From Ambrosia x helenae (taxonomy: Eukaryota > Streptophyta > Magnoliopsida > Asterales > Asteraceae), in the NCBI GenBank assembly GCA_030844895.1, contig CM061229.1, positions 122,897,682 through 122,961,681 on the forward strand: DNA of 64,000 nt, written 5' to 3'. Below, one piece after another: positions 24,501 through 35,819 of the stretch (positions are counted from its first letter, which is position 1; every line of letters begins with the position of its first letter). The notes under the pieces were generated by a model. It saw only the letters and a list, made by a program, of their open reading frames with translations. It was not told the DNA's origin and ran no database searches. Position numbers and translations under genes: made by a program.

Positions 24501-25322
24501 TAGTTGTTGACAAATCACTCTTTCAACCGTATTTTTAATATGCACAAAAGATAAGGATCTGTAATCTACGACGATCTTGGCTTGTATGATGAACAAGTTC
24601 CTTGTAGTGGTTGTTTGTCTGAATGTTTGGATTGACTTGATTATGTTTGGCTAATTTATAGGTGGAAAGCGCCCTTGTGAGGATCATCCAAACGCTGCAT
24701 CTGCTACTGCTGCCACCTCTGGTAACCACTCGTTGGTTTGTAAAACATATTACTAACGGAGGAACTTGATCCAAAATCGCTTTATTTTTCTTTTTTTGAA
24801 TTTTACTATGTTTCGTTGAACAATTTGTTTATATATAATTAACTAGTAGGTGCAAAGCTGAAGTTGGAGGTTTGAATTCATCAGTATCAGCATATGCAGA
24901 TCCAAGTGCATATGGATCTTATGATTATCCAGGTAACAATGAAATCTACTCCTGAAACTAGCGAATTAAGATATTCACCTCTTTAAAATTCGATTTCAGT
25001 TTTAACTGATATGCCTGTCCCTGGCTGGGTATCTTTGTAAACTTCCCTACAAGTTAAAAATAATGAATCGTAATTTGAATCTTAGGCAGGTACTTATTGA
25101 TTGTTAAGGATGGTGGCCGCATAATTCGAACAGTCGATACGCTAGGTGGTATCGGGTCTCCTACTAAAGTGAAAGAAGGAGCTTTTTACCCTAGGCGGGT
25201 AATAACCGTCTCACCTTTTATTTGCTATGGCTATATTGATCATAACCATAACGCTTGCATTTGTTGGTTATTAGGTGCCAAGGGTTTTGAAGGCGGACAA
25301 GTCCACGGGAAACCACATCTAA
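21537..25322 (+). CDS. Unrecognised gene of duplicated phase-1 exons
   Basis: Exons inferred from AG|GT...G|GT borders: 21537-21584, A2 23234-23317, B1-B5 22002-22059, 22729-22788, 23443-23502, 24156-24218, 24662-24721, C1/C2 22323-22427 and 23743-23847, D 22935-22985, E 24850-24932, F 25086-25198, G 25275-25322 with stop TAA 25320. Nearly all internal exons are phase 1-1, so a Gly codon (G|GT) spans each junction and exons could be skipped without frame loss. B exons read GKRPCEDHPNAASATAATS; E reads SAYADPSAYGSYDYPG; F reads YLLIVKDGGRIIRTVDTLGG; G reads VPRVLKADKSTGNHI. B1 (58 bp) and E (83 bp) are off by one or two bases, and copy A1 (about 21790) has lost its acceptor, so some copies are dead exons. 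No ATG was identified; the 5' end must lie upstream. I recognise no family. A MULE sits 4 bp past the stop. Confidence 0.5.
21660..24760. repeat. 1.43-kb tandem duplication of an exon block
   Basis: Introns as well as exons are duplicated. Block 1 begins about 21662 (AAGCTTGACCAAGT, then TATCCACGTCCCTA) and block 2 about 23012. Corresponding exons are 1420-1441 bp apart (B1/B3, C1/C2, B2/B4). A third partial copy (24410-24740) repeats only the intron with GATCCATTCATGATTA and the last B exon. The copies differ by many substitutions and small indels, so the duplication is not recent. Confidence 0.8.
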
Positions 25323-25499
25323 ACCCGAATTTTTTGCATAAATAGGCGTTTTTTATGGTGGGTAAGTGTTTGTAGGTAGGTTGGCACAAAAAAAAGCACA
25401 AATAGGTAAGTATCAAACCTAATTGGCGAAATTCAATAAAGATTTTTGAAAGTATGTAATCCATTCGGCGACATTTGAAGAAAAATTCAATGTAACAAA

Positions 25500-25700
25500 C
25501 CCATTTAGTGACATTGAATATAATATTTGAATGTATCTCTTTGAATTGGCGACATTGAATATAATATTTGAAAGTATCTCTTTGAATTGGCGACATTGAA
25601 TATAATATTTGAAAGTATCTCTTTGAATTGGCGACATTGAATCAAAAGAACTCATCAAATTGGCGACATTGATTAAAATAACAATTTGAATTGGCGACAT
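25500..25700. repeat. Tandem repeats at inner edge of MULE TIR
   Basis: About four copies of a roughly 46-bp unit with the core TTGGCGACATTGAATATAAT and TCTCTTTGAA, grading into shorter TTGGCGACATT units up to 25700. The same core closes the right TIR, so the array grew out of the left terminal repeat. Confidence 0.85.
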
Positions 25701-25922
25701 TAATATTGTATACTATTTTAGTCACGGGTCTTTTGTAACTTAGCGAGGGAGTGCGGTGAAAAATTTGTCCTTATTTGAATTTTTTGAAAACAAATTGGCG
25801 ACATATATCACATGTTGTGTCCTTAATATTACTATATTAATAGGATGCAGGTTCTTGTATGACATCCATCAATAGGGTTGCAGTGAATAACCTTTCATTT
25901 CATACTGCTCGACATAGACGAT

Positions 25923-28545
25923 TTGCAGGAAAACATGGATGATAGAAAACAGAAGTGCTTGTTATATAACACGGATGATAGAGGTCGCAAAATGAAAGTC
26001 TCAAAATTTTCCTTCAGACATTCAAAACTTTCCCATTTTGCAAACTCTCAAAATCTTTCAAAGTTGAAAATATTTAGCAGTGATTTGAAAATGAATTACA
26101 ACATACACCTGGGTCCTCTTGAAGACGATGTGTTGTTTCTACACAACGACCACCGTGCGTTGTCTGTTTTCACAAATCCTGAAAAATACAACGAACCCCT
26201 AATGGTGAAACGCGGTGATAGAAGTTTATGGAAATTTCAGAATAAAAACCCGCTAGGTGAACGGGTAAAAAGTATCATACAAGAAGCCGGGCTTGGTGGG
26301 GTGTTAAGTTGTGGTTATCGGTACCTAAACCACGCACTGATAACTGCGTTGGTTGAGCGGTGGAGGCCAGAAACGCACACATTTCATCTACCTGTGGGTG
26401 AAGCCACCATCACGTTACAGGATATCAACGTGTTGTGGGGATTACCGGTAGAGGGTGTTGTGGTATCGGGTCCGGAAACTCCCCTTACAGAGCAGTAGGC
26501 CATCAACATATGTGAAACTTTGTTGGGTTTTACCCCCGGGCGAAATGATTTTCTTGGCAAAGCTCTTAAGTCACCTACTATTATAAGAGAGTTAGAGAAA
26601 CCATTTTCTGAAGTTGAAGAAACCGACGAAGAGTGCGTTATTCGTGCTCGTTTGATAATATTTTATCTTATTGGTTGCACAATACTTCCGGATAATGCCA
26701 ACAATAGAATTGCGTTGCACCGTCTAAGACTTTTAGATGATCTACGAAGATGTTCATCGTACAGTTGGGGTAGTGCAGCTTTAGCATGTTTGTATAGAAA
26801 CCTGTGTGATGCCACAGCACCCGATGCAATATCCCTTTCTGGTCCAGCCTTCATTCTACAGCTTTGGGCATGGGAAAGGTTTCCAAGCATAGGCCCGCAG
26901 ATAGACGTAAATTTCGATCATTCCGTCCCGTTGGCAGCTCGGTAATATAATTATGTTGCTTAAATACGTTATTAATTCTTTATTATCATTAGTTTGCCAT
27001 TTTAGATCGTTATTGTTTTTTATTTTTTTTCCTTAATTCTGTTTTCTTTCGATTAAAAAAAAAGAAGAGGAGGGTTTTTTTTTTATAAAACCTACTTTGT
27101 TAATTATTCTTAGTTTAGTACCAACGGACGATAAATATTAGTTATTTTTTTGTATCTATAGATGAACTTTTAGTTTGTAAAAGGTGTGTTATCTAGTATT
27201 AACCGACTAACATATCATATAGGAGAAAAATAATACTGAGTTACTAATTAATAGTTATAAAATTTGTCACAGCTTATGATCGTAACTTTGTTGCTACACT
27301 AGTAATACATTTTTATTTTGAAAATGTATACACATTCATATAAAACATATACATACACATATGCATATACACATATAAATAATTATATACTCCACAAAAC
27401 TACTATGTTTATTAATTTCTTTGAATAGTTGTGAGAAAACCTTTTAAGCATCAATTTCTAAATTTGGTTGGTTCTTATCTTAATTTAATGTACCATTTAA
27501 TATCACCACGTTTGATGATCACATAACCCAGTTCTATTTTAAATCTTAAAATATATGAAATGTTACTTAAAAAGTGAAATAATTATTTTCGCTTTCTAAT
27601 TATTGTATAGGTGGCAAGAGCAGAAACTCAACTTCACTGGAACCCCGTCACACTGCTTGAGAATATATCGTTCTCAACTTCAATCGTTACACCGGAGCCA
27701 CGTAATTATATCTAATTTTTGAGTATATAAAATAAACTGTTAGAAATCAATCTACTGGGTGTAACTAACTATAATTTTTTTTTTTTGTAGTTTAACTGGA
27801 CCCCTTACAATGATATCATTGGAAAGTTGCCACCAATCTGCAGAAGTGGTATGAAAAGCTGGATGAGTACCTGCCCATTGATATATTGGGATATTGTCGA
27901 ACATCATTATCCGCAACGGGTAATGAGACAATTTGGGATGGTGCAACAGGAGTCGCCCCCGATCAGCATACAGCCTAGTGAGCATAAGAGGTTGCACAAG
28001 TTAAACCGGCAAGGTAAAACCGGGACTAACTGGCTCACTACGCACGAGGAGTATGTTAGCGGGTGGAACAACCGTGACAAAACTCTTGTCAACGGTGAAA
28101 TAATTACGACCCGATCAGTTGACGCCGACTACATGCCGTGGTATAATGCGCGCACAGTTGTATACGTATCTGATCCTAGGGAAGTACCTATGCCTCCTCC
28201 TGCTTTTCAAGATGACGGGGCAAGACTTCAAATAATGGTATTCGTTGTTTTCGTATTTTATATCAAAACTGTTGAGTTACTATTTTGTCGATTAATTTAA
28301 TTTAATACATTTTGTTGTTTTTTTTGTAGAGGGAGTCAATGGGTGTAATTTACAACGCATCCTCTCAAGCTGGAGCGGGAGATGGTACCCAGGCCTCCAG
28401 CAATCTCCAGTTCATTCAAAGTGTTGCCCACCACACTATGCAAATGTCAGATGCCCAAGAATATTCCCAGTATCAGCCGCATTTGATAGCAAACCAGGTC
28501 AACCTCCAATTTGATGAGTTCTTTTGGTTCAATGTCGCCAATTCA
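25923..28545 (+). pseudogene. Plant mobile domain (MAIN-like) gene, one nonsense codon
   Basis: Exons: 25923 (or the inner Met at 26091) to 26941, 27611-27701, 27790-28237, and 28330 onward. All are in frame across GT-AG introns. Recognisable PMD stretches are GLGGVLSCGYRYLNHALITA, ETHTFHLPVGEATITLQDI, NVLWGLPVEG, then in exon 3 YNDIIGKLPPICRSG and WDIVEHHYPQRVMRQFG. PMD proteins include Arabidopsis MAIN and MAIL1, which act in silencing and meristem maintenance, and many transposon-encoded relatives. An in-frame TAG at 26496-26498 interrupts the domain where a Trp is usual; the frame continues unchanged after it. The last exon runs into the right TIR. It therefore looks like a recently silenced element gene. 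Confidence 0.85.
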
Positions 28546-28722
28546 AAGAGATACATTGAATTTTTCTTCAAATGTCGCCGAATGGATTACATACTTTCAA
28601 AAATCTTTATTGAATGTCGCCAATTAGGTTTGATACTTACCTATTTGTGCTTTTTTTTGTGCCACCCTACCTACAAAGACTTACCCACCATAAAAAACAC
28701 CTATTTATGCAAAAAAAAATTC

Positions 28723-29113
28723 TCTAAACCATGCATGCATGCAGCCTTGGTAACATACCACATGTTTTGGACTTCGTACTTGGTTCTGTAGTACTTTTAA
28801 TGACAATCTAAACCCTGGATGCAGCCTTGTTTATATTTTACATGTTGTGGACTTTTGTACTTGGTTCTGTATGGGATGGAGTCTTTAAGGTTGGTAGTGG
28901 AGTGGTTAACCTTCTTTTGTCAGCTTAAGCTTCCATGACTTATCAGCAAGTAGCACAATTGGTATAGAAGAAAATCAATTGGAAAGCCAAATCAACCATC
29001 GGTGTCCGTTTGAACTCGTTTCCTTGGAGAAAAAAAAAAGGAATAATATATTTAAGTACCACAATTAATATACTTAAGTACCACAATTTGTACTAGTTTT
29101 TACTAGTGTATTA
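28723..29113 (+). other. Displaced 3' flank of the 21.5-25.3 kb gene
   Basis: This follows the right MULE TSD, so it was originally continuous with the end of the preceding gene and probably holds its 3' UTR. It contains two tandem copies (about 85 bp) of a segment with GCAGCCTTG...ACATGT, TTGGAC and TTGTACTTGGTTCTGTA. Further on is a short direct repeat TTAAGTACCACAATT. Confidence 0.45.
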
Positions 29114-31187
29114 GGTTATGTGTAGTGGGTTAGTTATGTGGCGTTATATGCCACCATAGCGCCGGGAACACCGCCCCCCCCCCCCAGGCGCTATGGTGGC
29201 GTTTTGGTCAAGATCCGTTTTCACAAAACGAGCGTTGTGAGTTGTTTGGGTGATTTGACCGTTGGGTAACGGTCATCAACGGCTACATTTATATTTAAAA
29301 AAAAAAAAAAATTCTTCTACTCTATATATATATATCCATTCCATGTAGCACACATACTTTTCATTAACTCTCAAACAAATTCGACAAACAAACAAATCAT
29401 CAAAATGGCGTCCCCTCCTCACTCCGATGATTCGTTTATGGATCTATATAATCGGTTTTTTAAAGATGACGACGTGGAAGAGGAGGCGGCCGTTACGAGT
29501 GCGGTTCAACTAGCGTGTAGCGCGGTTGAAGTTGTAGGTACTTCCGTCCCACGGCCGATATTGTCTAGGCAATATATAGAGTGAGACCGTGTAGCCGCCA
29601 ATGAGCGTTTGATGAATGACTATTTCAATGCCGATCCGGTTTACGGCCCTAATTTGTTTAGACGAAGATTTCGGATGCGTAAAAACTTATTTTTGCGCAT
29701 CACCGGAGATTTAGAGAACAAGTATGACTACTTTAAGCAAAAACCCGACGCTAGAGGGTGTTTAGGATTCACCGCAATTCAAAAGGTGACTTCCGCAATA
29801 CGTGTGCTCGCATACGGGAACACATACGATATCAATGATGAATATTTGAAGATGGCGGAGAAAACCACACGCGATACTTTGGAGTATTTCTGCTACGGTA
29901 TTTACAAATATACATTTGATTTTTTTATATATACATATAGTACGTACATATTTTTTTATATATACATTTGATTTTTTAGGTATATGCCAATTATATGGAA
30001 AAAGATACTTGCGAAACCCGACATGGAGCGACCTTCAACAACTATATGAAGCGCATATTCGAAAACATAGATTACCCGGTATGATTGGTAGTATAGACTG
30101 TCGTCAATGGCGATGGTATGCTTGTCCAACCGCATGACGAGGTCAACATACACGCGGTGACCAAAAGGGACCAACGTTGGTTTTACAAGCAGTTGCCTCA
30201 CAAGACATGTGGGTTTGGTCGGCCTTCTTTGGTCTAGCCGGGTGTATGAACGACATAAATACTTTTCAGTTTTCGCCATTGCTAGAGTCTTACATTAACG
30301 GAACAATACCGAAAAGTGGGTTTTACGCAAATAATAATTACTACGAGCATGGATACTACTTGGCGGATGGTATATATCCGGAGTATTCAATGCTTGTCAA
30401 AACGTTTAGTCAGACACAAGATGAAAAAAGGCAATATTTTAAAAGAGTTCATGAGTCTGCAAGAAAGGACGTTGAGAGGTGTTTTGCCTGTCTTCAAGCA
30501 CGATGGCATTTTGTAAGAAATCCTTGTCGTATGTGGGAAAAAGAAAGGATTAGAATGGTGATGTATGCTTGTATCATAATGCATAATATGATACTTGAAG
30601 ACGAAGGAAAGGCAATATGCCCAAATTATGTAGCAGAAGAAGATGTTCTAGGGACGCAAGCGACACAGCAGGAGAGATTCCAAAACAGTGCGATGTTGCG
30701 TTCCAAGGATATACATAACGCGTTGAAGGCGGATTTGGTGGAGGAAGCATGGTCGATTCGCCCGATTCATCAGAGCCAGGAAGAAGAAGAAGAAGAAGAA
30801 GAAGAAGAAGAAGAAGATGATGAATTTTATGAAGAACAAGGAGAAGAAGAAGAAGGAGAAAACCAAGAAGGAGACGACGACGACGACTAGTTTTTTTAAG
30901 TATTTGTAACTTTTTTTAAGTATTTGTTGTTTTTTAGTATTTGTAATTTTTTTTAAGTATTTCTAAGTTTTATATATTTAATGAAAAATAATTTAAACTA
31001 TTTAATATTCTTTTATTTAAATAAAAAACAATAAAAAGCAATGATTACCCAATCATTTATAACCCCCACATAACCCTCCTTCCCACTACACCTCTTTTTC
31101 CATAACCCCAACATAACCCCCTTTTTATTACTTTTTAATATTTTAATCACATAACCCCTACATAACACTCCACCACTACACATACTC
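29114..31187 (+). mobile_element. PIF/Harbinger transposon
   Basis: A 2.07-kb element flanked by TTA (29111-29113 and 31188-31190), the Harbinger target. Its termini are GGTTATGTGTAGTGGGTTAG at the left and, reversed from the right, GAGTATGTGTAGTGGTGGAG. Inside is a single transposase gene; the second (SANT-type) ORF of complete Harbinger elements is missing. A CG-rich hairpin-like stretch (GCCACCATAGCGCC / GGCGCTATGGTGGC, 29151-29204) follows the left end. Confidence 0.88.
29405..30890 (+). pseudogene. Harbinger DDE transposase, two nonsense codons
   Basis: ATG at 29405; one 82-bp intron (29898-29979); stop at 30888-30890. N-terminal segment NDYFNADPVYGPNLFRRRFR, then the DDE nuclease: GMIGSIDC (first Asp), CMNDINTF (second Asp), SARKDVERCFACLQARWHF (Glu). 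GYYLADGIYPEYS and MYACIIMHNMI are also classic for plant HARBI1/ALP1-type nucleases, which cut at TTA/TAA targets. Two in-frame TGA codons break it: 29582 (from an Arg CGA) and 30136 (from a Trp). The C-terminus ends in long Glu and Asp runs. Otherwise the frame is intact, so inactivation is recent. Host-domesticated ALP1-like genes are a less likely reading because element ends are present. Confidence 0.92.
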
Positions 31188-31190
31188 TTA

Positions 31191-32066
31191 GTATTTCTGC
31201 CACAAAAAAAGTATGCACAATATTGACACTAAATGTATAATTCTATAATTATTCTAGTCATACAAAAGTTTTAGTCAAAAATACAATACAACAGCACAAA
31301 AGTTTTTTCAATATGGGTAACTTATGGGTAACTTATTTGGTAGATGCTTATACTTTTTAAAGGGGAAGTTCTCTAAATGTTAAAGATAAAGCACCACATA
31401 ACACTTTTATTAAAGTCTATAATTACCCTCTTTGTTTTTTGTTGTGCAAACTGAGGTAAGATTTGCCCCATCACACTCTCCCCTATCATACCAATATTAC
31501 CCCATAGAGATATTGAATGCAAAGGGTATTTGTTGTAATTTTAAAAATGAACGTTTAAATGTCCTTCAAAAATAAGTAAATAGATTCGACACATATAAAA
31601 TGCGGTTAATCCTACTGTAGATCAAGAAATTATTGCAAAAATAGGTAAATACAACCGACTATCATTCAGAATTTCATCTTTGGACCAAAAACAAGCAAGG
31701 GTGGAATACCACGACGAGAAAGTGTACCTAATAAAAAAGAATTGTTACTAATTGGTACATGTTTTGTTAAACCTCCCATAAGCACCATATTCTGACTTTT
31801 TTTTTATATTAATTGGACACCAACTCCTTAAACTGAAAAATTCAAATCCAATAACAGATACTTATAAAGTTTTTTTTTCCGTTTACACCCATTATCTCAA
31901 GTTTTGGATCGAATTAATCCATTGTGTCAAGAATATGGTCAACACAGAAATACTCAAATATTATTCAAGAATCCAACCCAAAAGAAGCTTGTACCCAAAC
32001 TGGAATTACAAGAAACAAACGGATCTAAACACTCTAGCTATATAAACAAAGATTACCACACAATAA
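31191..32066. other. Intergenic, nothing recognised
   Basis: AT-rich DNA without a coding frame, inverted termini or tandem repeats that I can name. Confidence 0.5.
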
Positions 32067-35000
32067 TGTAACACCCCAAAACCATTCGTTTGCCTAACTA
32101 CGCCATTAGGCGTGATTAGCAAAATAATAAAAACAAGACTTGAACAAAGAAAGAACACGGTTTATGATCTAATATAGAAATAATCTAGTTAATGTTAGTA
32201 ATCTTATAAACGGGCTAATAATATAAGAAAACTAGCTTGAGTAGCTAGTTTCATAAGAAAATGACATTCGGGGATATTTGGAGGGACTATAGTTGCCAAT
32301 GTGGTAAAACTAGTTTTATTAATAAAACTTAATAAAATCAAAACACACACTTGTGTGTGTGTTGGTCGATCTCAACATCAGGAGATCAAACTCCTTCACC
32401 AACCAAACCCTAAACCTTCAAATTCTTGCTCAAACTCAAGGCAAATCAAAGGGGAAGCCTATGCATTACACAAAAACGAAGTATCTATGGTTCAATCACA
32501 CTAAGGTACCTTTTATTTGGCTAAATTTGATGTAAGATTCATTCTTGATCATGGTGAAAATCTAGGGGTTTCACAAAAACGTGAAGGTGTATGTTGATGG
32601 AGGTTTTTCTAACCTTAGGGAACCTCAATCAAGTCTAATTCGGTTATGAATTTCATTTTAATTGTGTATTTGATTATACTCATATGATTATGTTAATATG
32701 TGAAATTTGGGATTCACCCTCTAGGTTGAAACACATACATCTAGTAATCATGGTGGTTCTTTGGAGTTGATATAATGTGAAACATGGTAAATTTATGCTT
32801 TGGATTATGAAAGTGCCCAACCATCATGAATAGGGTGGAAGGAGGAAGCATCCATAAGACCTATGGAGTTTAGAAACTAAGTTGTAAATGATGCCTACAA
32901 GGTGTTTAATGAACCGCCACAATGACCATGTTTGTAAACTAAGGTGATAACTTAATTGGGCAAAACATGGAAATACTTGCATATGAAATATGAAGTACAT
33001 GCTTAGAAAGATAGATCACACCATATGATATTTAGTAGCCTAATGATGATTAGGAAGTTGTATGTGCAATATGTTTGATGACCTTTATGTGACAAATGAA
33101 AGGATAAGTCCCAAACTAAAGACTTTTCCCTATTCTAGTGTACATGATCATGCTAAGGGTAGTTGACTTTTAGAAGTCAAACTGACCCGCGATTTGAATA
33201 TGATATAATAGTGTGAATAAACTCATGAGGTGTGTTAGTTATTGGATATGATGGCTAACTTGACCGATCTTGTGAGTATTGTGAAGGTTTGGTCTTGTCA
33301 AGCTAGGTAAAAGCTTGGATGGGATGAACCTACCGAAGCAAATGGATCATGGAACGCATGACTCGTGGCCAAGGTAAGTGACTTGGCTTAAATAAGTCTC
33401 TTTGATACTAAAGGATTGTGTAATTATTCGATAGTCATGGAAAAGATATTGTCAATGAAGAATACATGCATATCCATAAAGATAGACTATGGGATATGGA
33501 ATTCTAGCTTGTATTAGGTTGGAATCGCCTAAATGGAAGAAACTTGTTAATCTTGGGTTGGGACGCTTAATTTTATAATTTGAGTCTTTTAATAAACGGG
33601 TCAAGTTAGGTTAATAATAACACTTGAACAAAAGGCTTGATATTCGAAGCATTTAGATATTATAATGTTGACGGGCCGATTGGTGGTGGATCGCCATTTG
33701 GATCCCGGGCTATTAATGTGTGTGAAATGAGACGTTTACATAGGTTACTAAATTGAAGGAAAAAGAACACTTGATGTCAAGGATTCATATGGATGGTTTG
33801 ATAGGCATGAGAATGGGTCAACACTACCGGGTAAGTCCGTAGTTAAATAAATGCCTTCGGGTGAAGCAATATGGGTGCTAAAGCATCACATGAAGTGAGG
33901 GTGCCAAATGGGTAATTTAATCCCATAACTATGTCTAATGCGCGCTAAGGCGCTTAGAATCGACCACATTAGAACAATCTTGAGAAATATTGAAAATCTA
34001 AGTCCGTACGGACTTAGAAGTTTTTAAACAAGTCATTGAGTCCAAAACAATGGGTTTGAATCAAGAAGAGTCGCCATGAATGGCTAAATCGAAAGATTTG
34101 GCTAGGAGGGGCATTTTGGGAAGTTATAAAGATTTACTAAAGGATAAATATAATAACAAAGTCATAATGAACAAATCGGACAAACACTTTAGTTGATCAA
34201 GTGTCTAATGACTTGACAACATAAACTATACGCATTGCGCGTGGTCAAATGGTGTTTTACTTAAGTTCAATGTCTAAATGGGTCGATTTGTGTAAAAGTC
34301 GCCATAAACATTCAAAACTAAGAACCGGATCATGGCGACATAAACCGGGCAATGATTTCAGTCAAACAAAGGTTTATTTAGTCGGCAAGTCAATACTTAG
34401 GCTTTGGGAATCATCAAATGCGGTTGCGACATGATTCCCATGCTTAAAAATCACCAAGCTTACATCAGAAGCTATGAGCGGCCGCTCACAGAGACCGCGC
34501 GACCGCTCACAGAGAACAGCATGATGGCACGATTTTTAAAATTGCATATAAAATCATAGAAAAATCGTTAGGAGGTGTTCTTTATATGCCTGGAAATCTC
34601 TCGGAGCGTAGAAAAATTATATTTGAAAGTCGAAGTCAGATTTTGGGTTTTAGAAGGGGTAAAAGCGATCCGAACAGCTGCTGCGCAAAAGTTGTAGCAG
34701 TTTGTTCTCCTGATAAAGGGCCGTTTGGCCTGGTCCGTTCCGTTTTAACGTGTAACGACTACCGTACTAGTTTAAATGTATCGTTGACAACTCACTAACC
34801 ATTCTTTGTGTAATGGTGCTAGGTAAACAAGTGAAGGAAGTCCCGGAGCAAGGATCAAGTTGCGATAAGAGCCGAACACACTCGATCACTCATCAAGCTT
34901 CCGCATTAGAATCTAAGGAACTCCCGTTAAAATGCAACATCTTAGAGTATGTTTTAACTATTAAAATGTAAAAATTTGTGTGAATCAAACATGTATTTGA

Positions 35001-35087
35001 TCTTAATGGGTTGACTTATTATAAATTTCAAAGTTTTAATCGGGAGTGGTTTAAGTAAGGTCCAAACCCGTATGATTTGGGCGTTGA
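32067..35087. mobile_element. Long LTR-like sequence, probably Ty3
   Basis: It begins TGTAACACCCCAAAACC, a typical plant Ty3 LTR end, and runs about 3 kb without any coding domain to GATTTGGGCGTT, where a copia LTR interrupts it. Long non-coding LTRs of this kind are common in chromovirus families. No TSD could be established and the far end seems lost, so both limits and orientation are uncertain. A palindrome AACACACACTTGTGTGTGTGTT lies near 32341. Frames at 32301-32535 and 34249-34798 look non-coding. Confidence 0.4.
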
Positions 35088-35092
35088 TTGCG

Positions 35093-35819
35093 TGATTACA
35101 GGTTAGGGTCTTAGAAATAATCTCTACAAAACTCTAACTGATTTAATCTCTCAGATTCAAGATGTATCACAACTCATAGATTACAAGAAACCTTAGAGAG
35201 ACAAATATCTGAGAGACACTTAAAGAAGCTACGAGACAAATGACTGAGTATGGAAAGATAACCAGATTAGAATCTCTCTGTGTTGAATTAGAACTGGGAA
35301 ACAAGGATAATGAACGATCTATGGAAACGAGGTAATCTATCTTCTTGAAAGAACCCTACACCTCTTGTTCTTCAGGGAGTCTGTATATATTGTGATAAAT
35401 TGGATAATTATTGTTATTATGTGAAAGAGCTGCTCTGTGTATTCTGGTTGAGATAGATAGATGTGAATATTGTGAATCTCTTCTTTATTTATTGTGTGAG
35501 AAAGTGTGCAACCTTTCATCAGGTATATCTCGAAGCTTCATATAATATTGCTGGGCCAAATCACAACTTATCATCTCATGGCCATTTACATAAAGTGAGC
35601 CAAATGCTTGTTTTATCAGCCCATTGAATCATGTCCAACTTTAAGCCCGTTAGCCACCTAGCTTCTTATCTGACCAACTTCTCACATGATCTAATTCATT
35701 CAGCTATCAGCTACAACCGAAACAATATCCTGCACAAAACGCTTATGCAACATGATAAAAATACATTGTATGTTATAACAAGTAATAAAATTGAAGTTAG
35801 AGAACTATTATTTTCAACA
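35093..35819 (-). mobile_element. Copia-type 3' LTR
   Basis: On the minus strand a polypurine tract TTGTGGGGGAG (35820-35833) is followed by an LTR beginning TGTTGAAAATAATAG. The adjacent upstream coding relic (about 35850-35905) reads FFTKGLLTYQ on the minus strand, the end of a copia RNase H domain. The LTR 3' end is placed at CTGTAATCA by inference; no second LTR or TSD was found. Confidence 0.55.

Larger units (their letters stand above)
25327..28722 (+). mobile_element. Mutator-like element carrying a PMD gene
   Basis: A 3.4-kb element with terminal inverted repeats of about 170 bp. The left end GAATTTTTTGCATAAATAGG and following sequence is repeated in reverse from 28722 back to about 28545, with near-identical blocks such as AAAGCACAAATAGGTAAGTA. 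The 9-bp flanks TCTAAACCC (25318-25326) and TCTAAACCA (28723-28731) match at 8 of 9 positions, the TSD length of Mutator elements. It encodes no MuDR-type transposase; its cargo is a plant mobile domain gene. The insertion lies just after the stop codon of the preceding gene. Confidence 0.82.

Noticed and set aside
25500..25700. CRISPR-like regularly spaced repeats
   Set aside because: Units are directly abutting tandem repeats derived from a MULE terminal repeat, with no unique spacers; the genome is eukaryotic.
30648..30866. Phe-rich minus-strand frame
   Set aside because: Antisense of the (GAA)n poly-Glu tail of the Harbinger transposase.
32067..35101. Complete solo LTR with TSD
   Set aside because: The left terminus is good, but no matching right terminus or target duplication was found, so only a low-confidence LTR-like call is made.
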